Assembly: GCF_040403615.1 (NCBI RefSeq)
Contig: NZ_JBBAKG010000021.1
Coordinates: 14,583 to 78,582, forward strand
DNA from: Haliscomenobacter sp040403615
Lineage (GTDB): Bacteria; Bacteroidota; Bacteroidia; Chitinophagales; Saprospiraceae
Length of the DNA: 64,000 nucleotides
Direction of reading: 5' to 3'
Shown piece after piece: positions 15,522-24,108 of the stretch (the stretch's first letter is position 1; each line of letters starts with the position of its first letter). The translations under genes were made by a program, and so were the position numbers. Below the pieces are notes generated by a model. It made no database searches. It was not told the origin of the DNA and worked only from the letters and a program-made list of their open reading frames with translations.

Positions 15522-16730
15522 TTAACTCAATTTGGCTACCCCATCCGCAATTCTTTGGATGGCAGTATTCAAATCTTGCTCTGAAGCAGCATAAGAGATT
15601 CGGAAACAGCTATCGGCACCAAAGGCAGCACCGGAAACTGTTGCAACATGGCATTGCAACATCAGGTAATCACAGAAATCATTGGCATCGTTGATGGTGA
15701 TGGTGCCATCCGTTTTGCCAAAATATGCACTGATGTCTGGGAAAATGTAAAAGGCACCTTGAGGCTTGTTTACCTTGAATCCCGGAATTTTACTCAATCC
15801 TTCGATGATCAAATCCCGGCGCTTCAGGAAAGCTTCGCGCATTTCGTAAGTTGGCGTCATATCGGCCAAAAGGGCAAAAGCAGCTGCTTTTTGACTGAAT
15901 GAGTTGGCACCTGAAGTAACCTGTCCCTGGATTTTCACACAAGCATCGGCCAACCATACTGGAGCGCCAATGTAACCCAAGCGCCAGCCTGTCATGGCAA
16001 AGCCTTTGGCGAAGCCATTCACGGTTACGGTTTGGTCTTTGACTTGCTCGAAGGCGCCAATGCTGACGTGTTTTTCGCCAAAATTGATGTATTCGTAAAT
16101 TTCATCAGCAACGATGATGATGTCGGGATGTTGGGCGATCACATCGGCAATTGCTTTCAATTCCTCGTGGCTGTAAACCATCCCGGTTGGATTGGAAGGA
16201 GAGGAAAACACAATCGCTTTGGTGCGATCCGTAATGGCCGCTGCAATCTCAGCCGCGGGCACTTTGTAATCCTGCTCAAAACTGGACTTCAAAATGATGG
16301 ATTTTCCTTCGGCCAATTCTACAATCGCAGAATAAGACACCCAATAAGGTGCCAAAATGATCACCTCATCGCCTGGATCCAGGATAGAAAGAAAAATATT
16401 GGCGAGGGACTGCTTGGCCCCATTGGAAACCACGATCTGATTGAGGTTGAAATCCAGGTTATTGTCGCGTTTGAATTTTACCTTGATGGCCTCGCGCAGT
16501 TCTTGCAAGCCTGCCACTGGTGTGTATTTCGTAATGCCATCATCCAGCGCTTGTTTGGCTGCATCTTTGATGTGATTGGGCGTATCAAAATCCGGTTCAC
16601 CCAAACTCAGGTTGATCACATTGTGGCCTTGGGCTTTGAGTTCCCGCGCCATTGCCGCCATTTTTAGCGTCTCGGATTCTGCCATCTGCATTACGCGCTG
16701 AGACAGACGAGAAGAAGTCGCAACAGACAT
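15522..16730 (-). CDS. Class I pyridoxal-phosphate aminotransferase (aspartate aminotransferase-like)
   Basis: 402 residues, the usual length. Landmarks: SNGAKQSLANIF (cofactor phosphate region), APYWVSY (Tyr stacking on PLP), SPSNPTGMVY (Asn contacting PLP), DEIYEYINF (Asp/Tyr holding the ring), and NGFAKGFAMTGWRLGY with the Schiff-base Lys in the FAKGFAMTG segment. This is the class I-gamma type, as in Thermus and Bacillus aspartate aminotransferases, which transfer the amino group of aspartate to 2-oxoglutarate; related enzymes use prephenate or aromatic acids. Cytoplasmic. Single gene between the OMP gene and the divergent carboxylase. Confidence 0.92.
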   Translation of the reverse strand: MSVATSSRLSQRVMQMAESETLKMAAMARELKAQGHNVINLSLGEPDFDTPNHIKDAAKQALDDGITKYTPVAGLQELREAIKVKFKRDNNLDFNLNQIVVSNGAKQSLANIFLSILDPGDEVIILAPYWVSYSAIVELAEGKSIILKSSFEQDYKVPAAEIAAAITDRTKAIVFSSPSNPTGMVYSHEELKAIADVIAQHPDIIIVADEIYEYINFGEKHVSIGAFEQVKDQTVTVNGFAKGFAMTGWRLGYIGAPVWLADACVKIQGQVTSGANSFSQKAAAFALLADMTPTYEMREAFLKRRDLIIEGLSKIPGFKVNKPQGAFYIFPDISAYFGKTDGTITINDANDFCDYLMLQCHVATVSGAAFGADSCFRISYAASEQDLNTAIQRIADGVAKLS

Positions 16731-16936
16731 GTCTTGTGTTTTTTGAAAATGAATGTTTGAATATGAACCTAAGGCTGTCGATAAAAAGTTTGGCTAATTT
16801 TCTAGGAAGACTAAGCGATTAGGGCAATCGACCGCAAAAATAACCCCAAACTCCCAAAGAACCAAAGAAATTTGAACTTGAGGCCATGATTTGAAAAAAA
16901 TCTACTTTGAGTCATCAATTTTGTTGACAATTGCTT

Positions 16937-16968
16937 TTGTCCATGCGCCCAAAAAGTTGCTATCTTTC
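16937..16968 (+). promoter_or_regulatory. Possible Bacteroidota-type promoter of the carboxylase gene
   Basis: TTG at 16937-16939, 21-base spacer, TATCTTTC at 16961-16968 (one mismatch to TAnnTTTG). It is 30 bases upstream of ATG 16999. Confidence 0.4.
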
Positions 16969-16998
16969 CTCCCTCAAAGTGAAGAATACTTACTTCCA

Positions 16999-18540
16999 AT
17001 GAAAGAAAAACTTTTAAATCTCGAACACCGAGTCGACATCGCACGGCTGGGCGGAGGGCAACCACGCATTGATGCCCAGCATAAAAAGGGAAAACTCACC
17101 GCGCGCGAACGCGTTCATTTTTTGCTCGACCCTGGATCTTTTGAAGAAGTGGGCATGATGGTGCAGCACCGCTGCAAAGATTTTGGAATGGATCAACTGC
17201 ATTTCCTTGGAGATGGAGTCATTACCGGATATGGTACCATTGATGGCCGATTGGTCTATGTTTTTTCGCAAGATTTTACCGTATTTGGTGGTTCCCTTTC
17301 AGAAGCCCACGCTGAAAAAATCTGCAAAATCATGGATTTGGCCATCCGCAACGGCGCACCCGTGATTGGCCTCAACGACTCTGGTGGTGCACGCATCCAG
17401 GAAGGAGTGGCTTCACTGGGGGGCTATGCCGATATTTTTTACCGCAATGTGATGGCTTCAGGAGTAGTGCCACAAATCTCGGCCATCATGGGGCCATGTG
17501 CGGGTGGTGCGGTATACTCGCCGGCCATGACCGATTTTATCATTATGGTAGAAGACACCTCGTACATGTTTGTAACGGGGCCCAATGTGGTTAAAACCGT
17601 AACCAATGAAGATGTTAGTGCCGAAGAGCTTGGTGGGGCAAGTACCCACTCTTCTAAATCAGGCGTTACGCATTTCACCGCATCAAACGACCTGGAATGC
17701 TTGCATAAAATCCGGCAATTGATTGCCTATATGCCCCAAAACTGCGAAGAAAAACCGACACTAAAAGACTACCCACTGGCAGAGGAGTGGCGCGAACAAT
17801 TGCGCCACATCATCCCTGACAACGCCAATGTACCCTACGACATGCGCGATGCCATCAACGGCATCATCGATGAGGAATCCTTTATGGAGGTTCACGAAGC
17901 CTTTGCCGAAAACATCGTGGTGGGCTTTGCCCGACTAGCGGGCCGCAGCATTGGCATCATTGCCAACCAACCCATTAGTTTGGCTGGTGTTCTCGATGTC
18001 AATAGTTCCCGCAAAGGCGCGCGGTTTGTGCGTTTTTGCGACAGCTTCAATATCCCTATGCTGGTGCTGGTTGATGTGCCTGGCTTTTTGCCCGGAACCG
18101 ATCAGGAATGGAATGGGATCATTGTAAACGGAGCCAAGTTGCTCTATGCTTTTAGCGAAGCGACGGTTCCCCGCATTACGGTGATTACCCGCAAGGCCTA
18201 CGGTGGCGCTTACGATGTGATGAATTCCAAACACATCGGTGCCGATTTGAATTACGCCTGGCCTTCGGCTGAAATTGCGGTGATGGGTGCAAAAGGGGCT
18301 TCTGAAATTATTTTCCGCAAAGAAATTTCTGAGGCAGAAGATCCCGAAGCGATGTTGCTCCAAAAAGAAAAAGAATACCAGGAAGCCTTTGCGCATCCCT
18401 ACCAGGCTGCCGAGCGAGGCTATATTGATGAAGTAATCGATCCTTGTTTGACGCGTCGAAAACTCATCAAGGCTTTTGCTTCCATCGAAAACAAAGTGGT
18501 GCATTTGCCCCGCAAGAAGCATGGGAATATTCCGCTGTAG
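16999..18540 (+). CDS. pccB: Acyl-CoA carboxylase beta (carboxyltransferase) subunit, probably propionyl-CoA carboxylase
   Basis: 513 residues from ATG 16999, chosen because MKEKLLNLEHRVDIARLGGG is the normal family start. The two crotonase-like halves are present: LNDSGGARIQEGVASLGGYA (first oxyanion region) and later VDVPGFLPGTDQEWNGIIVNGAKLLYAF (second), plus VITRKAYGGAYDVMNSKH. VTGPNVVKTVTNEDVSAEELGG is typical of propionyl-CoA carboxylase beta. It carries carboxybiotin CO2 to propionyl-CoA, giving methylmalonyl-CoA. The biotin carboxylase at 32840-34309 is a possible partner, but no biotin carrier gene is in the window. Acetyl-CoA or methylcrotonyl-CoA as substrate is less likely. Confidence 0.9.
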   Translation: MKEKLLNLEHRVDIARLGGGQPRIDAQHKKGKLTARERVHFLLDPGSFEEVGMMVQHRCKDFGMDQLHFLGDGVITGYGTIDGRLVYVFSQDFTVFGGSLSEAHAEKICKIMDLAIRNGAPVIGLNDSGGARIQEGVASLGGYADIFYRNVMASGVVPQISAIMGPCAGGAVYSPAMTDFIIMVEDTSYMFVTGPNVVKTVTNEDVSAEELGGASTHSSKSGVTHFTASNDLECLHKIRQLIAYMPQNCEEKPTLKDYPLAEEWREQLRHIIPDNANVPYDMRDAINGIIDEESFMEVHEAFAENIVVGFARLAGRSIGIIANQPISLAGVLDVNSSRKGARFVRFCDSFNIPMLVLVDVPGFLPGTDQEWNGIIVNGAKLLYAFSEATVPRITVITRKAYGGAYDVMNSKHIGADLNYAWPSAEIAVMGAKGASEIIFRKEISEAEDPEAMLLQKEKEYQEAFAHPYQAAERGYIDEVIDPCLTRRKLIKAFASIENKVVHLPRKKHGNIPL

Positions 18541-18692
18541 TGCAATTTGAATGCTTTTTTCGAAGCTTCAACTAGAATCTTTTCAACTTTCCCTGCATTT
18601 TTGCATAGTCAATTTTATCTTTCCAAGTGTTTAGATAAATGATAACGGATATCCTATCCATTAACCCAAGAATTCAAATAAAAAAAACAACC

Positions 18693-19358
18693 ATGAAATT
18701 GTTCAACTTGACCACCTGGCTGATCCTTTTGATCCCCTTTTCCATTCAAGCCCAAAACCTTCAGGAAAACGAGCGCACCATGAGCCAAGGCTCAAAGGCT
18801 GGTTTTTCGATGAACATCGACGAACTTACCACCAAAGACGCAGAAAAACTGTGGATTGATTACCTCAAGAGCACCAACGCAAAAACCAAAAAAGACCGCA
18901 AAACCAACGAGGTTTTTGCCGATGATGCTTCTGTTCCTGCCATCAGCAGCAATTTGATGGACATTTACGCCACTTTCACAGAGCGCGGCAAGCAAACCGA
19001 AATGGTGGTTTGGGTAGATCTTGGTGGTGCCTTTTTGTCCCGCCGCCAGCATCCTGAAAAGATAGACGCATTCCAGCAATGGATGGCGGAATTTGGTCGC
19101 GTTACCCGTGTTCGCAAAGTTGAAATCGAACAAGAGGCCGAAGAACTGGTATTCAAAGACCAGAAAAAAGAGTTTGATAAACTGATCAAAGAAGAAGATC
19201 GGCTGAAAAAAGACATTATTGACGCAGAACAAAAAATGAATCAGGCCAAGAAAGATCTTGAAGTCAACCAGGCCAACCAAAACAACCGCCGCCAGGAAAT
19301 GGAAAGGCAGCAGATGAAAATTCAGGAAATTGAAGCGAAGAAAAAGCGGATAGAATAA
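18693..19358 (+). CDS. Secreted protein of unknown function with C-terminal coiled coil
   Basis: About 221 residues from ATG 18693, where the Sec signal MKLFNLTTWLILLIPFSIQAQ begins (an in-frame ATG at 18639 is upstream). The middle part (VPAISSNLMDIYATFTERGKQTEMVVWVDLGGAFLS) looks like a small globular beta domain. The last ~80 residues are a continuous charged coiled coil (KEFDKLIKEEDRLKKDIIDA and onward to the KKKRIE end). Periplasmic. I recognise no family name. A strong hairpin terminator follows, so it is the end of its transcript. Confidence 0.75.
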   Translation: MKLFNLTTWLILLIPFSIQAQNLQENERTMSQGSKAGFSMNIDELTTKDAEKLWIDYLKSTNAKTKKDRKTNEVFADDASVPAISSNLMDIYATFTERGKQTEMVVWVDLGGAFLSRRQHPEKIDAFQQWMAEFGRVTRVRKVEIEQEAEELVFKDQKKEFDKLIKEEDRLKKDIIDAEQKMNQAKKDLEVNQANQNNRRQEMERQQMKIQEIEAKKKRIE

Positions 19359-19361
19359 AAA

Positions 19362-19402
19362 AGTGAGGCTGTTCAATATCGTTGAGCAGCCTCTCTTTTT
19401 TA
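19362..19402 (+). terminator. Rho-independent terminator
   Basis: GAGGCTGTTCAA and TTGAGCAGCCTC form a stem with one mismatch around ~6 bases, followed by TCTTTTTTAT, 4-40 bases after the stop at 19358. Confidence 0.8.
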
Positions 19403-19481
19403 TTCCAGTTTTGAATTAAATTTTTGATCTTTTGAAACTTTTAACCAGATCTTCACTGTTACAGCTGCTCAATCGTGAAAG

Positions 19482-19901
19482 ATGGACATTCCACAAATAC
19501 AAAAAGAACTCAAATTTCGGACTTCCCGCAGCTCTGGTAGTGGCGGACAAAACGTCAACAAACTGGAAACCAGGGTAGAGGCCTTGTTTGAAGTGGAAAC
19601 ATCCAGTGGTTTAAATGCTGACGAAAAAAGGGTGATCCAAACCAAATTGGCGGCACGCATCAACAAAGAAGGATTGTTGAGTACCGTGGCTCAGGAAAGC
19701 CGCACCCAATTGAGCAACAAGGAAAAAGCCATCAAAAAAATGCTCAACTTACTGGAAACAGCGCTTATTCCAGAACCGGAAAGGGAAGAAGTTCCGGAAC
19801 GCTTGGTTGCCAATCCACGCAAACGCAAAAAGGCCAAATCGGTGCAGAGTGAAAAAAAAGCTGCCCGCAAGAAAATTATCCCACCAAAAGAAGAAGATTA
19901 G
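19482..19901 (+). CDS. arfB: Ribosome-rescue peptidyl-tRNA hydrolase ArfB (YaeJ)
   Basis: 139 residues, the ArfB length. The catalytic GGQ lies in RTSRSSGSGGQNVNKLETRV (residues ~13-32), the class I release-factor signature without an anticodon-recognition domain. The C-terminal tail is highly basic (NPRKRKKAKSVQSEKKAARK), the part that enters the empty mRNA channel of stalled ribosomes. It would release nascent chains from ribosomes stalled at mRNA ends. The downstream gene starts 81 bases later, with a short inverted-repeat remnant between. Confidence 0.93.
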   Translation: MDIPQIQKELKFRTSRSSGSGGQNVNKLETRVEALFEVETSSGLNADEKRVIQTKLAARINKEGLLSTVAQESRTQLSNKEKAIKKMLNLLETALIPEPEREEVPERLVANPRKRKKAKSVQSEKKAARKKIIPPKEED

Positions 19902-19931
19902 CCCAAAACTGATTAAGTTTCCTGCTTAGTA

Positions 19932-19968
19932 TGACGCAAAAAATCAAGATGTTAATTTTTCTGCGTTA
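19932..19968. repeat. Deletion derivative of family C stem-loop
   Basis: TGACGCAAAAAAT at the left and TTAATTTTTCTGCGTTA at the right are exactly the outer ends of the 119-bp elements at 45355 and 52669, but the centre is reduced to about seven bases. It lies just upstream of the ChaN-like gene. Confidence 0.75.
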
Positions 19969-19982
19969 CTCAATCAAGCAAC

Positions 19983-20852
19983 ATGAAACCAATATTCAGT
20001 ATTCTCTTCGGCTTGGTGCTTTCAGTAGCATCCGCACAAGACAAACCAGCTTACCGCATTTTTGACCAAAATGGCAAGGAAGTAAGTTATGCCCAACTGC
20101 TCAAAACCAGCAAAAAATCCGATGTCGTTTTTTTTGGTGAGCAGCACAACAACCCCATCTCGCATTGGCTGCAAATTGAACTGGCCCAAGACCTGGAAAA
20201 AGAAAACAATGGCAAGCTCATCATGGGCGCCGAAATGTTTGAACGCGACAACCAAGCCATCCTCACTGAATACCTGAATGGTCAAATCAGCACCAAAAAT
20301 TTTGAGGAAGAAGCCCGCATTTGGGACAATTATGCCACCGATTACAAACCCTTGGTGGAATTGGCCAAAAGCAAAAAACTGCCATTCATCGCCACCAATG
20401 TGCCCCGCCGCTATGCCAATATGGTGTACAAGCAAGGCATCGAATCCTTAAATCCCCTTTCCAGTGAGGCCAAAGCCTGGATTGCTCCCTTGCCCATTGA
20501 AGTGGATATGAATTTGCCCTCTTACGTATCCATGGCCAAAATGATGGGTGGCCACGGCGGTGATGCAGCTACCACCAATCTGGTGAAATCACAAGCCGTA
20601 AAAGATGCAACCATGGGCTACTCCATTGCCCAGAACCTCAAAAAAGGCTATATTTTTCTCCATTTCAACGGCGCCTATCACTCTGATTTGAAAGAAGGAA
20701 CGGTATGGTACTTGCGCAAATACGCTTCGGTAAAGGACATCCTGACCATATCAACGGTAGAGCAAGACAACATTGACAAACTGGAGGATGAAAACCGCAG
20801 CAAAGCCGATTTCATCATTTGTGTACCAACTAAAATGACCAAAACATATTAG
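19983..20852 (+). CDS. ChaN family (haem-binding uptake-like) protein
   Basis: 289 residues with a short Sec signal (MKPIFSILFGLVLSVASAQ). The ChaN/Tiki fold signatures are DVVFFGEQHNNPISHWLQIE with Glu-Gln-His near residue 54, and GAEMFERDNQAILTEYLNG. The later HFNGAYHSD and VPRRYANMVY also fit. ChaN-like proteins bind haem or act as TIKI-type metallo-proteins at the envelope; the function here is not proven. Periplasmic. It is followed 50 bases later by a cytochrome c gene, a suggestive but weak link to haem. Confidence 0.87.
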   Translation: MKPIFSILFGLVLSVASAQDKPAYRIFDQNGKEVSYAQLLKTSKKSDVVFFGEQHNNPISHWLQIELAQDLEKENNGKLIMGAEMFERDNQAILTEYLNGQISTKNFEEEARIWDNYATDYKPLVELAKSKKLPFIATNVPRRYANMVYKQGIESLNPLSSEAKAWIAPLPIEVDMNLPSYVSMAKMMGGHGGDAATTNLVKSQAVKDATMGYSIAQNLKKGYIFLHFNGAYHSDLKEGTVWYLRKYASVKDILTISTVEQDNIDKLEDENRSKADFIICVPTKMTKTY

Positions 20853-20880
20853 CAGTAAATGCTGTTGCAACATGTCTGAG

Positions 20881-20898
20881 TATGACGCAAAAAATCAA
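20881..20898. repeat. Left-end fragment of family C stem-loop
   Basis: TATGACGCAAAAAATCAA is identical to 19930-19947, the left part of the short repeat before the ChaN gene. No right end follows. It lies in the leader of the cytochrome gene. Confidence 0.55.
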
Positions 20899-20902
20899 TA
20901 CC

Positions 20903-21298
20903 ATGTACAGATTTATTTTGATCGCCCAGCTTGTTGCCCTTATTTTCATCCTTGCTTGCCAAACTAGCCCATTCAATCAAGGCAAAATCATGTATGGCAA
21001 TTTTTGCGCCAATTGCCACATGGACGATGGCAGTGGTTTGCGGGGCCGGATTCCGCCATTGGCCAATTCCGATTACCTCAAAAAGCACCGAAATGAATTG
21101 GCCTGTATAATTCGGTATGGCAAAAAAGGGGAAATTGAAGTGAATGGCAAAAAATACGAAGAAGCCATGCCTGGCGTGCCTCAGTTGACCTATTTTGAAA
21201 TTGCCAACATCATCAATTACATGAATCAAGCCTGGGGCAACAAATCTCCCTTTGTAAAGGTGCAGGAGGTACAGCGTGCATTAGAAAAATGTAAATAA
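20903..21298 (+). CDS. Monohaem c-type cytochrome lipoprotein
   Basis: 131 residues from ATG 20903, where MYRFILIAQLVALIFILAC gives a lipoprotein signal (acylated Cys ~19); the ATG at 20882 lies inside a repeat fragment. Haem attachment is CANCHMDDGSGLRG and the distal Met is in EEAMPGVPQLTYFEIANIINYM. This is the small class I cytochrome c seen as a periplasmic electron carrier in aerobic Bacteroidota. The partner oxidase or dehydrogenase is not in the window. It follows the ChaN-like gene and may be co-transcribed with it. Confidence 0.88.
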   Translation: MYRFILIAQLVALIFILACQTSPFNQGKIMYGNFCANCHMDDGSGLRGRIPPLANSDYLKKHRNELACIIRYGKKGEIEVNGKKYEEAMPGVPQLTYFEIANIINYMNQAWGNKSPFVKVQEVQRALEKCK

Positions 21299-21400
21299 TC
21301 GTCAGGTGTATTGCAGTGGTTCAATCAATAAAATCCTGCTTTCTCCGTTGTTTTTGGGTAAAAGGTCGTATTTTCCGACCCGACAAACTGTGGTGCATAA

Positions 21401-21457
21401 CGAAGCCTCATTTACGGACGCCCCTGCTTCGCTCCGAAACCAGTGAATGAGGCTTCG
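21401..21457. repeat. Inverted repeat with 12-bp arms upstream of the CHU_C gene
   Basis: CGAAGCCTCATT (21401-21412) and AATGAGGCTTCG (21446-21457) are perfect inverted copies; flanking GTGGTGCATAA and TACACACC extend the pairing loosely. It ends 25 bases before ATG 21483, so it could affect translation or be a terminator of the cytochrome gene, although no T run follows. Confidence 0.6.
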
Positions 21458-21482
21458 CTACACACCTTCCAAACCATTATTT

Positions 21483-23849
21483 ATGAAGAATTGGTTGATT
21501 ACACTTCTTTGCTTTTGTTTTTTTGCCCTAGGATTTGGCCAACTTAACGCCCAGATTGGCCGCATCAAAATTCGGCCAGATGTAGATTCTGTTTATGTTT
21601 GCCCAGACAGCAGCATCACTTTAGAGGTGACAGGTGGTTTCAATTACAGTTGGAGCCCTGCCAACATTCTCAGCCGCAGCAATGGCAATGTTGTAGTAGC
21701 CAAGCCTACTCAAAATACCCGCATTTTTGTTGAAGGTTTTGTCAATGGGCAATTGCGTAAAGACACCATTACCCTGGTGGTGGTGCGTCCTACCTTGCAA
21801 TTGATTGCACTAACTTCAACTTCCGTCTGTAGAGGAACCCCCGTGCGCTTGCGTGCAGTAACCAACACGGGAGGGCAAGGCCTCACCTGGGATCCGGTGA
21901 ATGGGTTGGACAAGCCCAATTCGGCGAATGTAATCGCTTTGCCGGGAAACACGACCACCTATCGGGCGGAATTGAACGTTACGGGCTGCAAGGTAGATGC
22001 GACCATTCAAGTCAGCATTGCTCCTCAAAAGATAGACATCACCAACGGCGATATTGTAAAAGTTTGTAAAGGCAAGACCAAAGTCAAATTGGGGGCAACC
22101 ACCAATACTGGCCTTGCCACCGGGGTAAGCTGGACGGCCAAAGACAAGAGCATTTCGCGCCAGAATGTACTTAGTATAGATGTGGAACCCAAAATCACCA
22201 CTACTTACTATGCGACCTTGGTGGCTTCTCCCTGTACCATCATCGATTCAGTAGTGGTAAAAGTGGACTCCTTGCCTACGCTGACCATCACCATTGACCC
22301 TAAAAAAGAAGTGTACTGCCAGGGTGAAATCATCACCTTGAAATCAGATACTTACGAAACAGCTGTATATCCCGACATCAAGCATACCTGGAGGCCCCGC
22401 CTCAGACTGGATGGCTCATTGCCCGGATATGATTTTCAAACGCCAGATTCCCTTTGGAACATGGTTTTGGGAACAATCGACAGTGTAGTGTTGATTCGCG
22501 ATACCAGAAACAATGGTTGCATCGACAGTGCTGCGATTTTGGTGCCTGTAATCAAACCCAAAACCATCGTCATCACCCCAAATCCTGCGGAGGTTTGTCC
22601 TGGCGCGAGTATTCAACTCACCGCAACATTTGCCGGAAACTTCGATAAAATCACTTGGGCACCTACCAATGGCTTGTCTTGTACGGATTGCAAAAATCCC
22701 ACGGTAACCACCAGCCAAACTGCTACCTATAGCATTACGGTAGAGGAGAAGAAATGCCCCAGCAACGCCAGTGCAACGGTCACTGTTTTACCAGTGCCCT
22801 CTATTTTGTTTCCAACCTTGCGTACGATTTGCCAGGGCGGAACGATCCAACTCAACGGCGCCAATCAACAAGGGGTGACCTACCGATGGACGCAAGGTGG
22901 AAATCAGGTCTCCACAGATCCATTGTTTCGGGTAAATCCAAGCACTACTACGACTTATCGCCTGGAAGCAACCAGTACCAAAAATTGCAAAAACACTGGC
23001 GACATTACGGTAAGTGTCATCCCTACGGTCAATTCTATCGACATCACAGGGTTGACCCTTTGTAGCAACGAAAACAGTCGCCCAGTCTACAGTGTAAAAC
23101 TCAACAATCCACCAGGTACGGTACCTGCTCTGGTTGAAAACTACAACTGGCAAGTACTGGGGTCTACGCTTTCTACCACTTCATCGCTTAATTTGAACCT
23201 CATTCGCAATACCAGTTTGGTGAGTGTGACCTATACTTATGGGGTACAGGGTGGCAGCCAATGTGGCCGCCTGACCGATACGGCAACCATCAAAGTGATT
23301 CAAATGCCTACTGAAAATGGCATTTTCTTTGCACCAGACTCGGTGAGCTCACGGGGCGCACAAGAGGGTGATGCACTTACTGCGGGCATTCGCCTGGTGC
23401 AACCGCCTAACCCCGTTCCACTGACCTACAGTTGGACAGTTAATGGGGGGGCGCCGACTACCAGTCCTACCGTAAGTGCTTTGGCCACTCCAGGTCAGAT
23501 GACCTTCAAAGTGGTGGTAACAGGCCCCAATGGTTGTGCCATTACCAAAGAAATTAGCATCAATGTGGTACCTGCGAAAGTTACCATACCGAATGCATTT
23601 AGCCCCAACAGCGATGGTGCCAACGATTTCTTCCGTCCGGTTACAACCAACAAAAACGTAAAGCTAATCGAGATGAAAATTTATTCTCGTTGGGGAAAAC
23701 AGGTTTACAGTGGCAATGACCTCAAAGGTTGGGATGGCAACATCAATGGAAAACCTGCTCCTGTAGAAGTGTATGTGTACAATATCGTCATTGAATTTCC
23801 TGGCGGACGCCGCGAAACCAGAAGCGGGGATGTGGCGCTGTTGAGATAA
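21483..23849 (+). CDS. Large secreted Ig-like protein with gliding-motility (CHU_C) C-terminal domain
   Basis: 788 residues from ATG 21483 with Sec signal MKNWLITLLCFCFFALGFGQ. The body is a chain of ~80-90-residue Ig/PKD-like modules, each with a Cys pair and a WSP/WxP strand (YSWSPANILS, LTWDPVNGLD, ITWAPTNGLSC, YRWTQGG, YSWTVNGG). The last ~90 residues have IPNAFSPNSDGANDFFRP, IYSRWGKQVY, WDGNINGKPAPVEVYVYNI: the CHU_C domain that directs proteins through the type IX secretion system. A surface adhesin or sheath-matrix role is inferred. It is convergent with the TonB receptor gene. Confidence 0.9.
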   Translation: MKNWLITLLCFCFFALGFGQLNAQIGRIKIRPDVDSVYVCPDSSITLEVTGGFNYSWSPANILSRSNGNVVVAKPTQNTRIFVEGFVNGQLRKDTITLVVVRPTLQLIALTSTSVCRGTPVRLRAVTNTGGQGLTWDPVNGLDKPNSANVIALPGNTTTYRAELNVTGCKVDATIQVSIAPQKIDITNGDIVKVCKGKTKVKLGATTNTGLATGVSWTAKDKSISRQNVLSIDVEPKITTTYYATLVASPCTIIDSVVVKVDSLPTLTITIDPKKEVYCQGEIITLKSDTYETAVYPDIKHTWRPRLRLDGSLPGYDFQTPDSLWNMVLGTIDSVVLIRDTRNNGCIDSAAILVPVIKPKTIVITPNPAEVCPGASIQLTATFAGNFDKITWAPTNGLSCTDCKNPTVTTSQTATYSITVEEKKCPSNASATVTVLPVPSILFPTLRTICQGGTIQLNGANQQGVTYRWTQGGNQVSTDPLFRVNPSTTTTYRLEATSTKNCKNTGDITVSVIPTVNSIDITGLTLCSNENSRPVYSVKLNNPPGTVPALVENYNWQVLGSTLSTTSSLNLNLIRNTSLVSVTYTYGVQGGSQCGRLTDTATIKVIQMPTENGIFFAPDSVSSRGAQEGDALTAGIRLVQPPNPVPLTYSWTVNGGAPTTSPTVSALATPGQMTFKVVVTGPNGCAITKEISINVVPAKVTIPNAFSPNSDGANDFFRPVTTNKNVKLIEMKIYSRWGKQVYSGNDLKGWDGNINGKPAPVEVYVYNIVIEFPGGRRETRSGDVALLR

Positions 23850-23860
23850 AACCTTGGTTT

Positions 23861-24097
23861 GGTTCACGCAGATTGGTTCGCAGATTTTCGCGGAATTCAC
23901 AAAGAATTATCTTCGAAAATCTGCGNNNNNNNNNNNNNNNNNNNNNNNNNNNNNNNNNNNNNNNNNNNNNNNNNNNNNNNNNNNNNNNNNNNNNNNNNNN
24001 NNNNNNNNNNNNNNNNNNNNNNNNNGATTGGTTCGCAGATTTTCGCGGAATTCACAAAGAATTATCTTCGAAAATCTGCGTAAAATCTGCGTGAACC
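23861..24097. repeat. Family D inverted repeat split by an assembly gap
   Basis: GGTTCACGCAGATT at the left end pairs with AATCTGCGTGAACC at the right end, and CGCAGATTTTCG with CGAAAATCTGCG inside. The 55 bases at 23871-23925 occur again, identical, at 24026-24080 on the other side of the N run. If the two are overlapping contig ends, they merge into one ~82-bp hairpin. It sits between convergent genes. Confidence 0.8.
23926..24025. other. Assembly gap (100 N), probably spurious
   Basis: 100 N flanked by identical 55-bp sequence on both sides, as expected when overlapping contig ends were not merged. Confidence 0.85.
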
Positions 24098-24108
24098 CCA
24101 ATTTTTCT

